Notes: generated by a model not told the origin, from the letters alone. A stretch of 64,000 bases of DNA from Agarophyton chilense (GCA_030374765.1 JARGXX010000068.1:1116001-1180000), one strand, 5' to 3'. Positions 21,694 through 34,258 are shown, counted from the first letter of the stretch. Numbers and translations: made by a program.

Positions 21694-23741
21694 TCAGAGG
21701 AACTGCCTCAGCAGATCCAAGCCTGGATCTTCGACCGGCACTGCACTCGGTTGCTGGGTAAACCCATGAAAGAACTCTTGAGCAACTCCCGCCGCCGCGG
21801 ATTGATCGACGGAAGTCGCTACGCCTGCCAGCTCTGGCTCGTCCTCGTAACCGAGTTCAGACTCAGCTCCCGGCGCTTCCTCATACGGTTCCTCTCCGTT
21901 CTCGGATGGAATAGCATCGTACACGTATCCAGTAAGCTGGTTCGGTGGCATGTCACGCGGGTTCTCCCGAAGAAAGCGAGCCTGCTCGGAGGTGATCAAC
22001 TGGGGCGTCCAGGGGTCGTACCAAACGAAATCTCGAGCACTTGCTGTTCGTCCAGGAGAATGGTCGTGGTATCTTGCACGAGTTCCGCCAGCGGATTGAT
22101 CAGCGGGCACTCCAGACCAGTCGACACTGTCGATTACATCCACAAGATGGAGGAAGTCGGCATGGTTCGCACGGGATCCCAGGACAAGGGAAAGATCGAG
22201 TTCTCTCGCATACTTTCGCGCTGTGGGCGACATGTACCAAACTCTAAAGGTATCATAAGCATCCCACAGGAGAAAGACGGCCATCTTGGCGATAAATTCA
22301 GTATAAAACACCGTCCAATATCCCGAGAACGGGTCGTTAACCAACGCAGACCCAATGTAGGAGATCGCCGGTGGGAGCTCCACAGGGCAACCACGAGGAA
22401 TCTCGATCGCCGCCCAATGCTCCGGAATACCGATGTAGCGCCCGAAGCGCGAGTTCCGCCGGATGCAGTAAATCTCGATCATTTGATACGGCACCAAATA
22501 GCCCAAACGTGATCGAGTATGACGTTCCCAACGTAAATAGTCCCAATAGGGAATGTCACGCTTTCGAAGGAAGCAGAACTCCGCACGGAGAAGAGGTTGC
22601 TGAAAGCAGAGAGCTGCATCACGCACACCGCGCACATCGCGCCAACCGCTAACATCGACTTCAACGAGTGTCTCGATATACGAGTAACATTGACCGTTGG
22701 TACGGGCTTTCCACGTATCTAGTTCCCAGCCCTACGGGAGGAGAACTGTACTGATGAATCGAGGAAGACGCTGGTAAATCAGCTTAGTGAACCGCGTACG
22801 GGCTTCGGACAAGGTTTCCGTTAAATATCGCGCAATGGCGTTGTCTGGCAAAGCAATATGGCTCACCCAGTCGTCGCTATAAATCGCCTGTTCCGGAATA
22901 CCGTCGGGGAAGTACCCGCCGTGTACATACTGTTGTATCAACTCGTCATCGCGGATAGCAACTGGATCAAACCAGGACGCTTGCGCGAAAAGTTCAACGT
23001 TGTCGAGAGGATCTCGTCCATAGAAATCCGCAGCGTCCGGGTAGCTCCGCCGAGCACGACGAGAAGGAGCTCGAATCACTCCCGCAGAGGCAACGTAAGC
23101 CGCGTTCGGCATCGGAGCCACAGTTGGCTGAGGTAACGGTACCGACCGGAATCCGGTGTACGGTGTGGGGAACGAACGGTATGGACCGAGTTCAGCAGTA
23201 TGCTGGGACGCATAACCAGCAGTGTTGGCTTAGTGAACCGCGTACGGGCTTCGGACAAGGTTTCCGTTAAATATCGCGCAATGGCGTTGTCTGGCAAAGC
23301 AATATGGCTCACTCAGTCGTCGCTATAAATCGCCTGTTCCGGAATACCGTCGGGGAAGTACCCGCCGTGTACATACTGTTGTATCAACTCGTCATCGCGG
23401 ATAGCAACTGGATCAAACCAGGACGCTTGCGCGAAAAGTTCAACGTTGTCGAGAGGATCTCGTCCATAGAAATCCGCAGCGTCCGGGTAGCTCCGCCGAG
23501 CACGACGAGAAGGAGCTCGAATCACTCCCGCAGAGGCAACGTAAGCCGCGTTCGGCATCGGAGCCACAGTTGGCTGAGGTAACGGTACCGACCGGAATCC
23601 GGTGTACGGTGTGGGGAACGAACGGTATGGACCGAGTTCAGCAGTATGCTGGGACGCATAACCAGCAGTGTTGGACGGAGCCCCGGAAGGCACATCCTCA
23701 GAGGAGGGCTGCAACGGGTTGGACCTGGCGTTCGGATCCAT
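21694..23741 (-). pseudogene. E2 antisense ORF
   Basis: Counterpart of the E1 antisense frame, on the strand opposite gag-pol, beginning at ATG 23741 (MDPNARSNPLQPSSEDVPSG). Blocks shared with E1 include RDDELIQQYVHGGYFPDGIP against RDDELIDSYVEHGLLPGGLP, PRGCPVELPPAISYIGS and FLLWDAYDTFRVWYMSP. The C-terminus is acidic and low complexity. It carries an internal tandem duplication, listed separately. No known domain recognised. Member of a broken element. Confidence 0.8.
22782..23673. repeat. 446-bp tandem duplication in E2
   Basis: 22782-23227 and 23228-23673 are two copies in tandem, nearly identical (I see one difference, near 22,866 against 23,312). It is much younger than the element itself. 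Confidence 0.93.
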
Positions 23742-23898
23742 CGCGAGAGATCGAGCTGAAGAGCGGTGAGGAACAAAATGCTGTTGAGTACTGTAAGAGT
23801 TCTTCGGGCGGCGAGGAATTCGTGATGAAGATGACTACCTGGAACACCGGTCCGACTGCGTATAAACGCTTCTTGCGTCCCCCATGGTTCGCGCTTAA

Positions 23899-23910
23899 CG
23901 AGGGGGGGTG
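23899..23910 (+). other. E2 polypurine tract
   Basis: The run cgagggggggtg directly before the 3' LTR, the expected plus-strand primer site. Confidence 0.7.
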
Positions 23911-24626
23911 TGTAGTATTCTAATATGTCGGGGAATCCGATAGGTTGGTTTTTCGCGAAGTCGCAGTTGGAACTCATAAGTGAGTGTCATCATCAGCATT
24001 GTTATATGAAGCGGCATCCGGCATAGGATGCCTAGAGGCAGAATGTCTTAGTGGAACACGTGGCGTCATGGGTCGAGTGGCTTACCACGGCACGCGCATA
24101 GTTGCGACCCTCCCTAGGGGAATTCCATATTGGCAACGGCGCATGTAGTGGCGATCCACGTGGAGGGCTTTACTACCCTTTGTAGCTAGACTTCCATTAG
24201 GGACCATAAACATACAGTGGTTTGGCTAAGGGGCTGACCACTGGGTATTATTTATATATTTATTTGGGCACTCACCCTGATACACAGTATATAGTATACC
24301 AGAGGTGAGCGCCGACTCCAAGTAAAGGAGACAACATGGGCATCATGACTATTCTGGTCCTCGCTTGGGATTCCTTAACCGGAGATCCGGACGAGCTATA
24401 ATAAATAGTCAGCCCCCAATCAGTTCACGAGCCGTCTAGTACCTACGTTCCATCAACGTTTTACAGTTGCACTGTTCACCCTGGCTGGCGAGTATTGGCC
24501 TTACACCCCACTTCCAGCTCGCTGGTGTTGTAGCTCTACCACCCCTTTTCCTTCGCCGCAAGCGACCCATCGCCAGTCCGAACGCTGTTGCAGGTGTCCG
24601 CTCTCTCCGTTAGAGCGGATACTACA
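23911..24626 (+). repeat. E2 3' LTR
   Basis: 716-bp LTR with TATA-like sequence near 24,287, followed by the target duplication atcat. Confidence 0.93.
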
Positions 24627-24638
24627 ATCATTAGCACC

Positions 24639-25969
24639 TCTATGGACGAGATCCTCTCGACAACGTTGAACTTTTCGCGCAAGCGTCCTGGTTTGATCCA
24701 GTTGCTATCCGCGATGACGAGTTGATACAACAGTATGTACACGGCGGGTACTTCCCCGACGGTATTCCGGAACAGGCGATTTATAGCGACGACTGGGTGA
24801 GCCATATTGCTTTGCCAGACAACGCCATTGCGCGATATTTAACGGAAACCTTGTCCGAAGCCCGTACGCGGTTCACTAAGCTGATTTACCAGCGTCTTCC
24901 TCGATTCATCAGTACAGTTCTCCTCCCGTAGGGCTGGGAACTAGATACGTGGAAAGCCCGTACCAACGGTCAATGTTACTCGTATATCGAGACACTCGTT
25001 GAAGTCGATGTTAGCGGTTGGCGCGATGTGCGCGGTGTGCGTGATGCAGCTCTCTGCTTTCAGCAACCTCTTCTCCGTGCGGAGTTCTGCTTCCTTCGAA
25101 AGCGTGACATTCCCTATTGGGACTATTTACGTTGGGAACGTCATACTCGATCACGTTTGGGCTATTTGGTGCCGTATCAAATGATCGAGATTTACTGCAT
25201 CCGGCGGAACTCGCGCTTCGGGCGCTACATCGGTATTCCGGAGCATTGGGCGGCGATCGAGATTCCTCGTGGTTGCCCTGTGGAGCTCCCACCGGCGATC
25301 TCCTACATTGGGTCTGCGTTGGTTAACGACCCGTTCTCGGGATATTGGACGGTGTTTTATACTGAATTTATCGCCAAGATGGCCGTCTTTCTCCTGTGGG
25401 ATGCTTATGATACCTTTAGAGTTTGGTACATGTCGCCCACAGCGCGAAAGTATGCGAGAGAACTCGATCTTTCCCTTGTCCTGGGATCCCGTGCGAACCA
25501 TGCCGACTTCCTCCATCTTGTGGATGTAATCGACAGTGTCGACTGGTCTGGAGTGCCCGCTGATCAATCCGCTGGCGGAACTCGTGCAAGATACCACGAC
25601 CATTCTCCTGGACGAACAGCAAGTGCTCGAGATTTCGTTTGGTACGACCCCTGGACGCCCCAGTTGATCACCTCCGAGCAGGCTCGCTTTCTTCGGGAGA
25701 ACCCGCGTGACATGCCACCAAACCAGCTTACTGGATACGTGTACGATGCTATTCCATCCGAGAACGGAGAGGAACCGTATGAGGAAGCGCCGGGAGCTGA
25801 GTCTGAACTCGGTTACGAGGACGAGCCAGAGCTGGCAGGCGTAGCGACTTCCGTCGATCAATCCGCGGCGGCGGGAGTTGCTCAAGAGTTCTTTCATGGG
25901 TTTACCCAGCAACCGAGTGCAGTGCCGGTCGAAGATCCAGGCTTGGATCTGCTGAGGCAGTTCCTCTGA
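24639..25969 (+). pseudogene. E3 antisense ORF, partial
   Basis: Same protein as the E2 antisense frame and identical over its last 313 codons (25028-25969), again opposite to gag-pol. It begins at the arm junction, so its N-terminal part is not present. Confidence 0.8.
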
Positions 25970-28542
25970 GATGCGGGCTTTCCCGTGGACCAAGTTGAGG
26001 ATGGTCGCGCACAGCCTCTTGCGAACCTGCGTGATCGCACGTCTCTTTGATGATCCCAGAAAAGACTCCTAGTCAACACCTTGCGGTGATATCTTGATAC
26101 CAATAAAACTCCGGTGACTTCATGTCTTCACGTTCCCTTCTTATCTTCTAGTCTTCATCTCTTCTCGCTTCTCGAGTTCTTAACTTCTTCTTCTCGCTTC
26201 TCGAGTTTGTCATAGGTGATAATCAGTAAATGTCCTTTGCTTGCGTGTCTTCACGTCTCCTCTTCATGATTTCTTGTTTTCTTCTCGCCTTTCAAGTTTT
26301 TACTACCTTTGTAGCCCATACTTTGAAATGGGATGTGCCCATGAGCCCGACTATCGAGGCGTCGATCTCCCTGGGGAGTGGTAATCGCATGCGTCGATGA
26401 TATCGCACGAGCTGAAAACGGGGGTTATGAGCTATAGGTTCCCACGTATCCGCTTCCGGAGGAAAACCGTACCAACGGACTCGATACAGTAATTCTCTGG
26501 TGTTTTCATGCTCGCCATGCTCACATATGCGATCCATAACATATTTCTGGGCGTTTCCCAATGCTTTCGCTGTTGGCGCGAGACTCCTGTTAACAGGTTT
26601 GAAATGCCTTAGGGCTGACCCAAGCGTCTCTGTGTTAGCAGTCTCCGCGTCGCTAAGCGTTCGCTCGTCGACTAACTGTCGTTCTGCCCGCAGGGGCAGT
26701 GTACTCATTCCTTGAGAACCTTTCTCAGATAAAGAGCTATCCTGTTATCCAGGTCCCATAGAAGCGTACTTCTTGCTACTTCTCAATACCATTCGTGGAT
26801 GAATTTCCTCCGGTTTATCCGATTCTGACCGCTGTTGGGAGGACGATGGTGCTCGCACCACGACAGGGGGCGATACTTCTTCTTCTTCCTGATCACGAGG
26901 GATGGGAGACGATATCGGCGGAACAGCGAGTGGCGCTTCACCTGACGGTTCAGCCTGAAGCAACAACGGCGCGTGTTCGCGTGCACTCATTTCCAAGTCC
27001 TTGGGGCCAAATTCCAAAACATCTTTCCTGCTCTCAGGTTCCATTTCTGTACTTACTGGTGTGTGCGTGCCACGGGGCATATCCCGATATTTCGGAAGCT
27101 GTCCGTGATTGGCGTACGCAACCGCCAGCGGTGGGAGATCAGGAGCTTTCTCCTCCGCTCGAGCCATTGGTGGCGGTTCACTCTCCCCAGAGTCACTTGG
27201 GCTTTTGCCTTGACGTTCCGTCGTACTTACCTCCTTAGTTCTACCAGATACCTGGACTTCCACTTGCGGGTCAGGCGCGACTTCAACGTGATCGCGCGAT
27301 AAACGTTCAACGTCCTCACCTGTCTTGATGACCACTGTGTCTTCATCAAGGTCCACCACTTTGATGGGTCCAGCCGCTACCGGTAACAACTTATGACGCG
27401 ATTCTTCCTGTTTGTCAGGTCTTTCGATTCGCACGAAGACGTGACCTTCTACTCGGATTGCCGGATTTCCTCTTCGCCTTCTGGCGTCATAGTTTCGCTT
27501 ATACCGAGCTTGCGTTTTCGATAACTCTTTAGCGGCTTCTTCCGCTCTTGCCTTCAGGTCATTCCTCCATTTCAGATGGTACTTAGCCGGGGTCGGCGCG
27601 TCCAATTCTGTCTCTTCGTCGAGCGCAACCGGTAAAGCCGGAGGGTTACGTGAGAGCACGAGGTCGGACGGTGCCGTCTTTATAGAGGTATGCACTTGCG
27701 TATTGTACGCGCAGCACAGAGTATCTGTAAACATGTCCCATTCTTTCGGGTGGTCCGCGATGTAGTTTCGTAATGATGCTATCAGCGTGCGGTTGAAACG
27801 CACCACCTGACCGTTGCATTGCGGATGATAGGTCGTGGAAAACACGTTTCGGATGCCCATAATGCGGCAAACATTCTGAAAGAACTTCGCAACGAACTGC
27901 TTCCCATTATCTGATAACAGAACTTCTGGTGGTCCGTATATAAATACCCAGTGTTTGATAAACGTTTGTGCGATTACGGTTGCGGTTATCCGCTTCAGCG
28001 GCAAAGTCCGCACTAGCTTCGAGAAGCGGTCGGTGATTACCAATGGGTAGCGATAACCTCGCCTTGAGCGAATAAATTCGCCTAGGATGTCGATACTGAC
28101 GTATTGTAAAGGCGCTTTCGCCTGGAATAACGTCATCGGTTTCCGCTTCCTGTAAAGCTTCACGCGATTCTTCGCACATGTTGTACACAACCTCACTGTA
28201 TCATGGCAGTCCATTGCCGAAGTAGGCCAATAAAAATCTCTTCTTAGAGTCATGAACAACTTCGTTCCTCCTGGATGACCAGACAGCCTGCTGTAGTGTG
28301 CCAGGTGGAGTACTCGACTCTTCAAGACGTGTGGAATCACGGTTTGATCATGCTTTTCGACATGTCTTAATAGTATTCCTCGTGAATCGAGTGAAAAGGG
28401 GAGCTCCTCCCCCCCGTTAAGACGAGAGCGTATTGACGCACAAAACGTATCGGCGTGTTGCTCATTGAGGAGCTCAGTGCACGAGATTCGCTCGAGTTGA
28501 ACTGAAGGGTCAGTGTCTGCTAATGCAAGGAACGGGTCTGCA
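24639..28542. repeat. Right arm of near-identical inverted repeat
   Basis: Mirror of 19121-23024. The match stops abruptly at 24,639, where 9-14 bases of possible copia flank begin, with two bases shared at the junction. Confidence 0.9.
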
Positions 28543-28620
28543 TCCGAATAATCATCAAGGTTCTCTTGTTCCTCTTCTTCAAAAGATGGTGAATGGGTCT
28601 CCATGTAGAAGCAAGGTATC
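26292..28620 (-). pseudogene. E3 integrase and chromodomain
   Basis: Integrase (HPGGTKLFMTLRRDFYWPTS, LLSDNGKQFVAKFF) and a separate chromodomain frame (26292-26708), nearly letter-for-letter the same as in E2. Both lie mostly within the homogenised arm. Fossil element. Confidence 0.85.
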
Positions 28621-31100
28621 TCTTCATCGATTTCGCCTTGGGTTTCGCCCAGTGTTTTGAGTCGCGATAGCGCGTCAGCTTGGACATTGGCCAATCCCTT
28701 CTTATACCTTACTTCGAAATCGAATTCAGAAAGGCGTAAGCGCCATCGTGTGAGATGACCAGACGAGTTTGTAGTGGACAGTAACCATCGTAAAGACGAA
28801 TGATCCGTGTTGATGGTAAAACGTTCTCCTTGGAGATATGTTCGCAATGTGGTTAGAGCCCAAACGACTGCAAGGTATTCCTTTTCTGAAACTGAATACT
28901 TCTTCTAAGCTGCGTTCAGCGATCTTGACCAGTAACCAATAGGTTTGCGTTCACCATCAGGGTGTGTTTGAAAAAGGGCACACCCTACTTGGTACTCGCT
29001 AGATTAGGTATCCACTGAGTACGGCAGGTTGGGGATGGGCAGCGCCAAGACTGGGGCTGTAATAATCTTTGTCTACAGCGTGTCGAACGCTTCCGCTTCA
29101 GCTTGTCTGAATTGTTCCAGCTGTACTGGTTGGCCTTTACGCAGCTTTGCGTTGAGCGGTGCCACCATATGCTAGTATTGCGGCAGGAATAGTCGGTAGA
29201 AGTTGCACAAGCCGAGGAAAGAACGCAATTGGTTCTGTGTCGACGGAGGTTGTACTTCGCGGAGAGCAACTGTTTGTGCCTCTTGAATGGCAAGCTGTCT
29301 CGGTTTGATCACATGTCCTAAGTACCGGACGGTGCCAGCGAATCATTCGCGTTTCTTGAACTTTAAGGTGATACCTGCGCTCTGTAGTGCGTTGAGGATC
29401 TCCTCGACATGCCGTAAATGGCTTTCCACATCCTGGGAAAAGATGATCACATCGTCCAAATAGACTAAACAAGTCTTCCACTTGTATGTTGAGAGCAAAA
29501 TGTCCAGAGTACGCTGGAAAGTACCCGGTGAATTCGATAAGCCAAAAGGCATCCTTGTCAAACGGTAGAGACGGGCGTGACACGCAAATGCGGTTTTGTC
29601 TTGGTCTTCTTCCGCTACAGGCACTTGCCAATAGCCAGAGTTGGCGTCCAACGTGGTGAACACGTTTGCTTCTCCTAAGCTGTCAATACATTCGTCCATT
29701 CGAGGCAACGGGTATGTATCTCGAATTGTAACTGCGTTCAGTTTTCGATAATCGATACAGAATCGTAAAGAACCATCAGGTTTTGGAACCAGCACCACAA
29801 GTGAGGCCCAAGCAGATTGAGCTGCTTCGAGTACTCCTTCTTCCAGCATTTTGCTGACATTCTCTTGCTCGATTTGGCTAGTTCGCGGTCCCGCTCTGTA
29901 GGGTGGTTGGGAGATGGGTCGTGACCCTGGGACCAAATCAATGTGGTGTTCCGTAGCGGATATCTCTCCTAGTTTTCCACTCCACATGGATGTATACTTC
30001 TTCCGCATAGACCTTATCTTCGTTCTGTAGTGTTCCTACACATGTATTAAGTCTAGCTCATCGATCAGGCTCTCTGGATCTTTTGCCGTTTGCTATTGAT
30101 CTCCAGACGGAGCTTGCAGTTCTTCGTCTGTGTCACCGACATGGGTTAATCCCAATTCTTCTGCGGTAGAAATATGAGTAGGGACCACCACTGTGGGATG
30201 AGGCAAAGCTGTTGCAACAACCTGATTCTTCGGTATCTGATAATCGTTATCGGTGAAGATACTCACTATTATCTAAAAGGGGCTACCAGGACCAACCTGA
30301 GCAATGCCGTTAGCGAATAGCAAATAACGGGATTCGTACATCAGAGTATTCGGTGGAATTACCACGAGTCCGTGTCGTTCTTTTCTTACTTGAACCCAAG
30401 TTTGGGTTTGCGCCTTCAGCATGGCACTCTTCGCTACTCGAATCCTCGGCGAGACACGTCCTCGGGATTTCCCGTATTCCATAGATGGTGGAAGTGGAGG
30501 TGCTTCAGAGCAACGACGCATTGGCTTGCGAACAATTGGTACCATTGATCCATCATCTAGTTCCACTAGTTTTCTTTGCGGGCGAATGGCTTCCACAAAC
30601 TTGTCGCAATAATCACATTCCAGTACCACTGGTGCAGCTAACGTCTTACAGAAGATGAAGTCCACTAGGACTACAAAGCGTCCCAAACGCACCACGAGTT
30701 GAACTGTTCCCAGTGCCTTCACAGCATTTTTGTTGGCATCCCGGATGTCCAGTAATGGACCGTATCGAATAAGTTCTAAGTCAGCAGGAGCGAGCTCCAA
30801 TTCTCGTATAAAGTTCGAACCAGCACCTGTGTCCAGGATAGTCAATCGACGAGATAACAGATTCCTGTCAGAGCCGATGTCGGCATAGACCTTATTGTTT
30901 CTTTTAGACATTACCATGAGGTAACTTTCCCGTTTTGACGGACAAGTATAACGTCTCCAGGGACGATGTAACTCACATTCAAACTGTACTCGCTTTCCGT
31001 CCGGCGGATTGATTCCGTACGGCGGAAATTTGGGAGGCCTCAAGAGAATCTTGGTCTTCCAAGCGCGGGAGCAGGGAGGGGAGCTCTCCCTGGTCAGCAC
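28620..31100 (-). pseudogene. E3 protease, RT and RNase H remains
   Basis: Protease (LDTGAGSNFIRELELAP near 30,810), RT (CIDYRKLNAVTIRDTYPLPR, LDANSGYWQVPVAEED, YLDDVIIFSQ near 29,450) and RNase H. About 95% like E2. Part of a fossil; broken. Confidence 0.85.
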
Positions 31101-31141
31101 TACGGGATCGACTTGTGCCGACCCCCTAGGGGCTCCCTCAC

Positions 31142-33379
31142 TTAGTTTTCCGGTTGCACCGGCTGCTTCTCCTCAAAGGCGCCTCTTCCTACCGGGATTC
31201 CGGGTTGTAACACTTCAGCATTCTGAGCGACCGGCTTGTCTGTCCGGCGCATTGGTGTCTGAGAAAACCAACTTTTGGCTTTCAAATGCATGCCCGCCGG
31301 TACGCAGCTCCTTTCCTTTTCTGAGAGTGCTTCATAATTCGTCATGATACGACTCAGATCTTTTGCAGGAAGCGTGCATTCTGCACTCAAATGGTGTTTT
31401 CCATAACATGAATAACATATCAAACCGTCACGACGGTTGGTCAACATAGATTGTGAACGGTATGCCGTGCGAGTATCAACCCATCCGGGTTTCCCGTTCT
31501 TAAAACCTCCTCGTGGAGGCACCCTGTAGGGGGGGTACATAGGGCGACGGCCCTCCATAGCCATTAGGGCTTCCTCGTCTTGAGACTCCGAGTGTGGGAG
31601 ATCCACTGTAGGTACAGAAGAGTCAGAATAATTCATTAAATGGACCGCCTCCGCATGCGGGTCACTCCCTATGGGTGCCAATGACGAATCACGCGAGTCA
31701 ACAGGAGATTGCAGATGTAGCAGGTTGCTGCGCTGATTAACTCTGGCGTAGATCTTCTCCTTACCCATTGAGGTTCCAAAAGCCCCTGAACGACGGGGGC
31801 TACCACGCGCTCTGGCCGCGTCTCCTTCAGCTTTCGCAAACTGAACTAAATCCAAAAAGGAGACTCTTCCATGGTTCTCTCGATATTGAGCTACCAACGA
31901 CTTGATGGTCGGGTCCAGCCCGTCGATGTACAAAATAATCTTGTCCTCCGTCGAGTGGACGTTTCCACAGCAGACTGAAGCTTTGGTAAGCCTTGAGCTG
32001 TACTCAGCTTCGCCCTCCTCAGGCTTCTGAGTCACATCCCTTAGGTCCAGGATCGCCTGACTTATGGCGTTTGAAGTCGCGTAACTGCGCAGCAAATACT
32101 GCACTGCCTCTGGCCATGAGGTAACGCCGCCTTCATCGGCTGTCAATGATCCGCATACGGAACGATATTGCTCTAAAGCAAAACCCTTCAGGAAGTGTGG
32201 TAAAGACACAAATGCCTGTGGTTCACTCATCTCTAGAGTATGTGCTTCGGCAACGAATCGAGTGAGAAACTCGATAACGAGAATGGGGGTTTTCCCATCA
32301 AATGCTAAATCATTAAGGCCGATCTTCAATCGTTTGATGTGATCGTTCACCTTCGCGGTTTCGCGTCCTGAACGCTTCTTGCTCTTCACCCTCAGACGGT
32401 AGTACCTGTAATTCAGTATCTTACGATAAAGCGGATTCGTGCACGGGAGCACCTTCAATCCTCTGTAAGGTGAGCCTTTTTTTCTCATTAACAACGAAGA
32501 CGTGTTCTTCTTCCGAGATCGGGCCCTTCAATGACCATCATCACTGTCGTCGTCATCTGACGTATCTGAATCATCAGAATCATCAGTACTGGAACTGAAA
32601 ACCTCCTTACTTGACGATTCATCACTCGAATCACGTGCGGACTTCCGCTTCTTACGTAGTGACTTCGACTTCTTCGAACGAGCTTCCTTCAAATGAGCTC
32701 CTTCCTCTTCCAGCACGACTGGTTTAGCAGCAGTCTGCGCATGAACTGCCGCCTCCAGGCGTTCTAAACGAGGGTTAAATCGAGTGAGGACTTCCTCTAC
32801 ATCCACGGTTAAGCCGGGTAGCGCATCGGGCGTATTCCCATACCTCTCTAGTAGATGGTTCAATTCCTCACGTAGTGTTTTCACTGATGCAGAGACCTGC
32901 TTCCCATCGTCTTGACGAACGAGTGCTTGATGCGCACTGCGTAATTGTTCGACATCAGCGATAAGAGCAGCGATCTGCGATTCCAACGCAACCATGCGCA
33001 CAAGCGAAGCGCCTGACTCAGACTTGAGACGACGCACTTCCGTGCGCAAATCATCCTCTTCTTGAGGTCCAACGACCTCACGGTCAACTACGGCTTCTGT
33101 GGTGGGCGCGACTGCCGCTACAACAGGGGCCGGTACATCCGAGAGATCTCGTTCATCATTCACCAAGCGTGAGGGCGACATCGCTTGACGATACAGCCGC
33201 TCTCCGGCTTCAACAGATGAGGCGAGCCTCGGTTTCGGGGGTGGTCGCGCAGGACTGGGGCGACCAGTACTCGACTGGCTTCGGGTCTTCTGCATCCCAG
33301 ACCAAACCTGAGCCCAGGTGCGAACCAAATGGTGTCTTCGACTTCTCGACCACGTGTTCAACCACGATGAATTCCGCAA
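31142..33379 (-). pseudogene. E3 gag remains
   Basis: Gag with coiled coil, acidic Ser/Asp-rich linker, capsid region (FVSLPHFLKGFALEQYRSV) and a clear CCHC knuckle near 31,390 (CYSCYGKHHLSAEC). Start proposed near the methionine of MQKTRSQSSTGR at about 33,295, matching MPKTRSQSSTGR in E2. Part of a fossil; broken. Confidence 0.82.
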
Positions 33380-33490
33380 TTGCCGGAGGTGGTTAGATAA
33401 ACAATAACTGTAGTGATTCCACTTCTTCGAAGTATTGATAACGATTCCACGTTCCGGGAACGAATTGTTCAGTGGAGCTGACCACAGTTG

Positions 33491-33508
33491 TTCTAAGTCG
33501 GGAGACCA
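33491..33508 (-). other. E3 primer-binding site
   Basis: Sense strand tggtctcccgacttagaa, identical to E1, two bases from the LTR. Confidence 0.8.
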
Positions 33509-33510
33509 CT

Positions 33511-34177
33511 TGTAGTATCCGCTCTAACGGAGAGAGCACACACCTGCGACAGCGTTCGGACTGGCGATGGGTCGCTTGCGGCGAAGGAAAAGGGGTGGTA
33601 GAGCTACAACACCAGCGAGCTGGAAGTGGTATGTAAGGCCACTACTCGCCAGCGAGGGTGAACAGTGCAACTGTAAAACGTTGATGGAACGTAGGTACGA
33701 GACGGCTCGTGAAGTGGTTAGGGGCTGAATATCTATTATAGCTCGTCCGGATCTCCGGTTAAGGAATCCTAAGCGAGGAACAGAATACTCATGATGCCCA
33801 TGTTTTCTCCTTTACTTGGAGTCGGCGCTCACCTCTGGTACACTATATACTGTGTACCAGGGTGAGTGCCCAAATAAATATATAAATAATACCCAGTGGT
33901 CAGCCACTTAGCCAAACCACTGTATTTGTATGGTCCCTAATGGACGTCTAGCTACAAAGGGTAGTAAAACCTGCCACGTGGATCGCCACTACATGCGCCG
34001 TTGCAAGCCAGTCCACTCGTGATACCACGTGTGCCACTAATGTACCCTTCCTCCTGGCATTCTACGCGGTGTGCCGTTTCATATCACAAGTTTGATGACA
34101 TCACTCACTTATGAGTTCCAATCGCGACTTCGCGAAAAACCAACCCATCGGATTCTTCGACATAGTAGAATACTACA
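33511..34177 (-). repeat. E3 5' LTR
   Basis: 667-bp LTR related to the E2 LTRs, starting and ending TGTAG/CTACA, with a TATA-like cagtatatagtg in the element's sense. It is directly next to E4 LTR sequence. Confidence 0.9.
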
Positions 34178-34258
34178 CGACGCGTAGACTTGTCACCTGC
34201 AAGATCCTTCAGGGCCCGGCGGCTTACAGTGCTCAACCGCTATCATCCCTCCTTCACA
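34178..34258 (-). repeat. E4 3' LTR, partial
   Basis: 81 bases matching the start of the E4 5' LTR (tgtgaaggag on the sense strand); a sense-strand purine run ggagagagata abuts it at 34,259 onward as polypurine tract. The rest lies beyond the E3 insertion and is not in the window. Confidence 0.8.

Larger units (their letters stand above)
19121..23024. repeat. Left arm of near-identical inverted repeat
   Basis: Inverted copy of 24639-28542; positions of the two arms sum to 47,663 throughout. I find only a handful of differences over about 3.9 kb. Outside the arms, E2 and E3 differ by about 5%. The spacer of about 1.6 kb holds the rest of the antisense ORF duplication and the E2 3' LTR. Confidence 0.9.
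13439..24626 (+). mobile_element. E2: Ty3/gypsy chromovirus-like LTR element
   Basis: LTR-to-LTR element of 11,188 bp in plus orientation. The LTRs (716 bp each, TGTAG to CTACA) are flanked by the 5-bp target duplication atcat (13434-13438 and 24627-24631). Parts: 5' LTR, primer site, gag with zinc knuckle, protease, RT-RNase H, integrase, a chromodomain frame, a GA-rich tract, the antisense ORF, polypurine tract and 3' LTR. LTRs differ by roughly 6% by eye, so it is distinctly older than E1. Broken, with around eight breaks. Inserted in the copia fossil. Confidence 0.92.
24639..34177 (-). mobile_element. E3: Ty3/gypsy element, inverted relative of E2
   Basis: Minus-orientation copy of the E2 family with gag, protease, RT-RNase H, integrase, chromodomain frame, GA-rich tract and part of the antisense ORF. 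It has one LTR (5', 33511-34177) and its 3' end stops at the rearrangement junction at 24,639. It lies in the 3' LTR of E4, whose sequence resumes at 34,178. About 95% like E2 in gag and early pol, but about 99.8% in the arm 24639-28542. Broken, with roughly half a dozen breaks. Confidence 0.9.

Noticed and set aside
21560-22512. Plus-strand 280-codon frame within E2 (mirrored at 25151-25993)
   Set aside because: It is the shadow of the antisense ORF on the other strand. Only the minus-strand frame has counterparts in E1 and E4.
24639-34177. E3 as a simple second insertion with its own two LTRs
   Set aside because: Only one LTR of E3 is present. The LTR at 23911-24626 has E2's orientation and E2's target duplication.
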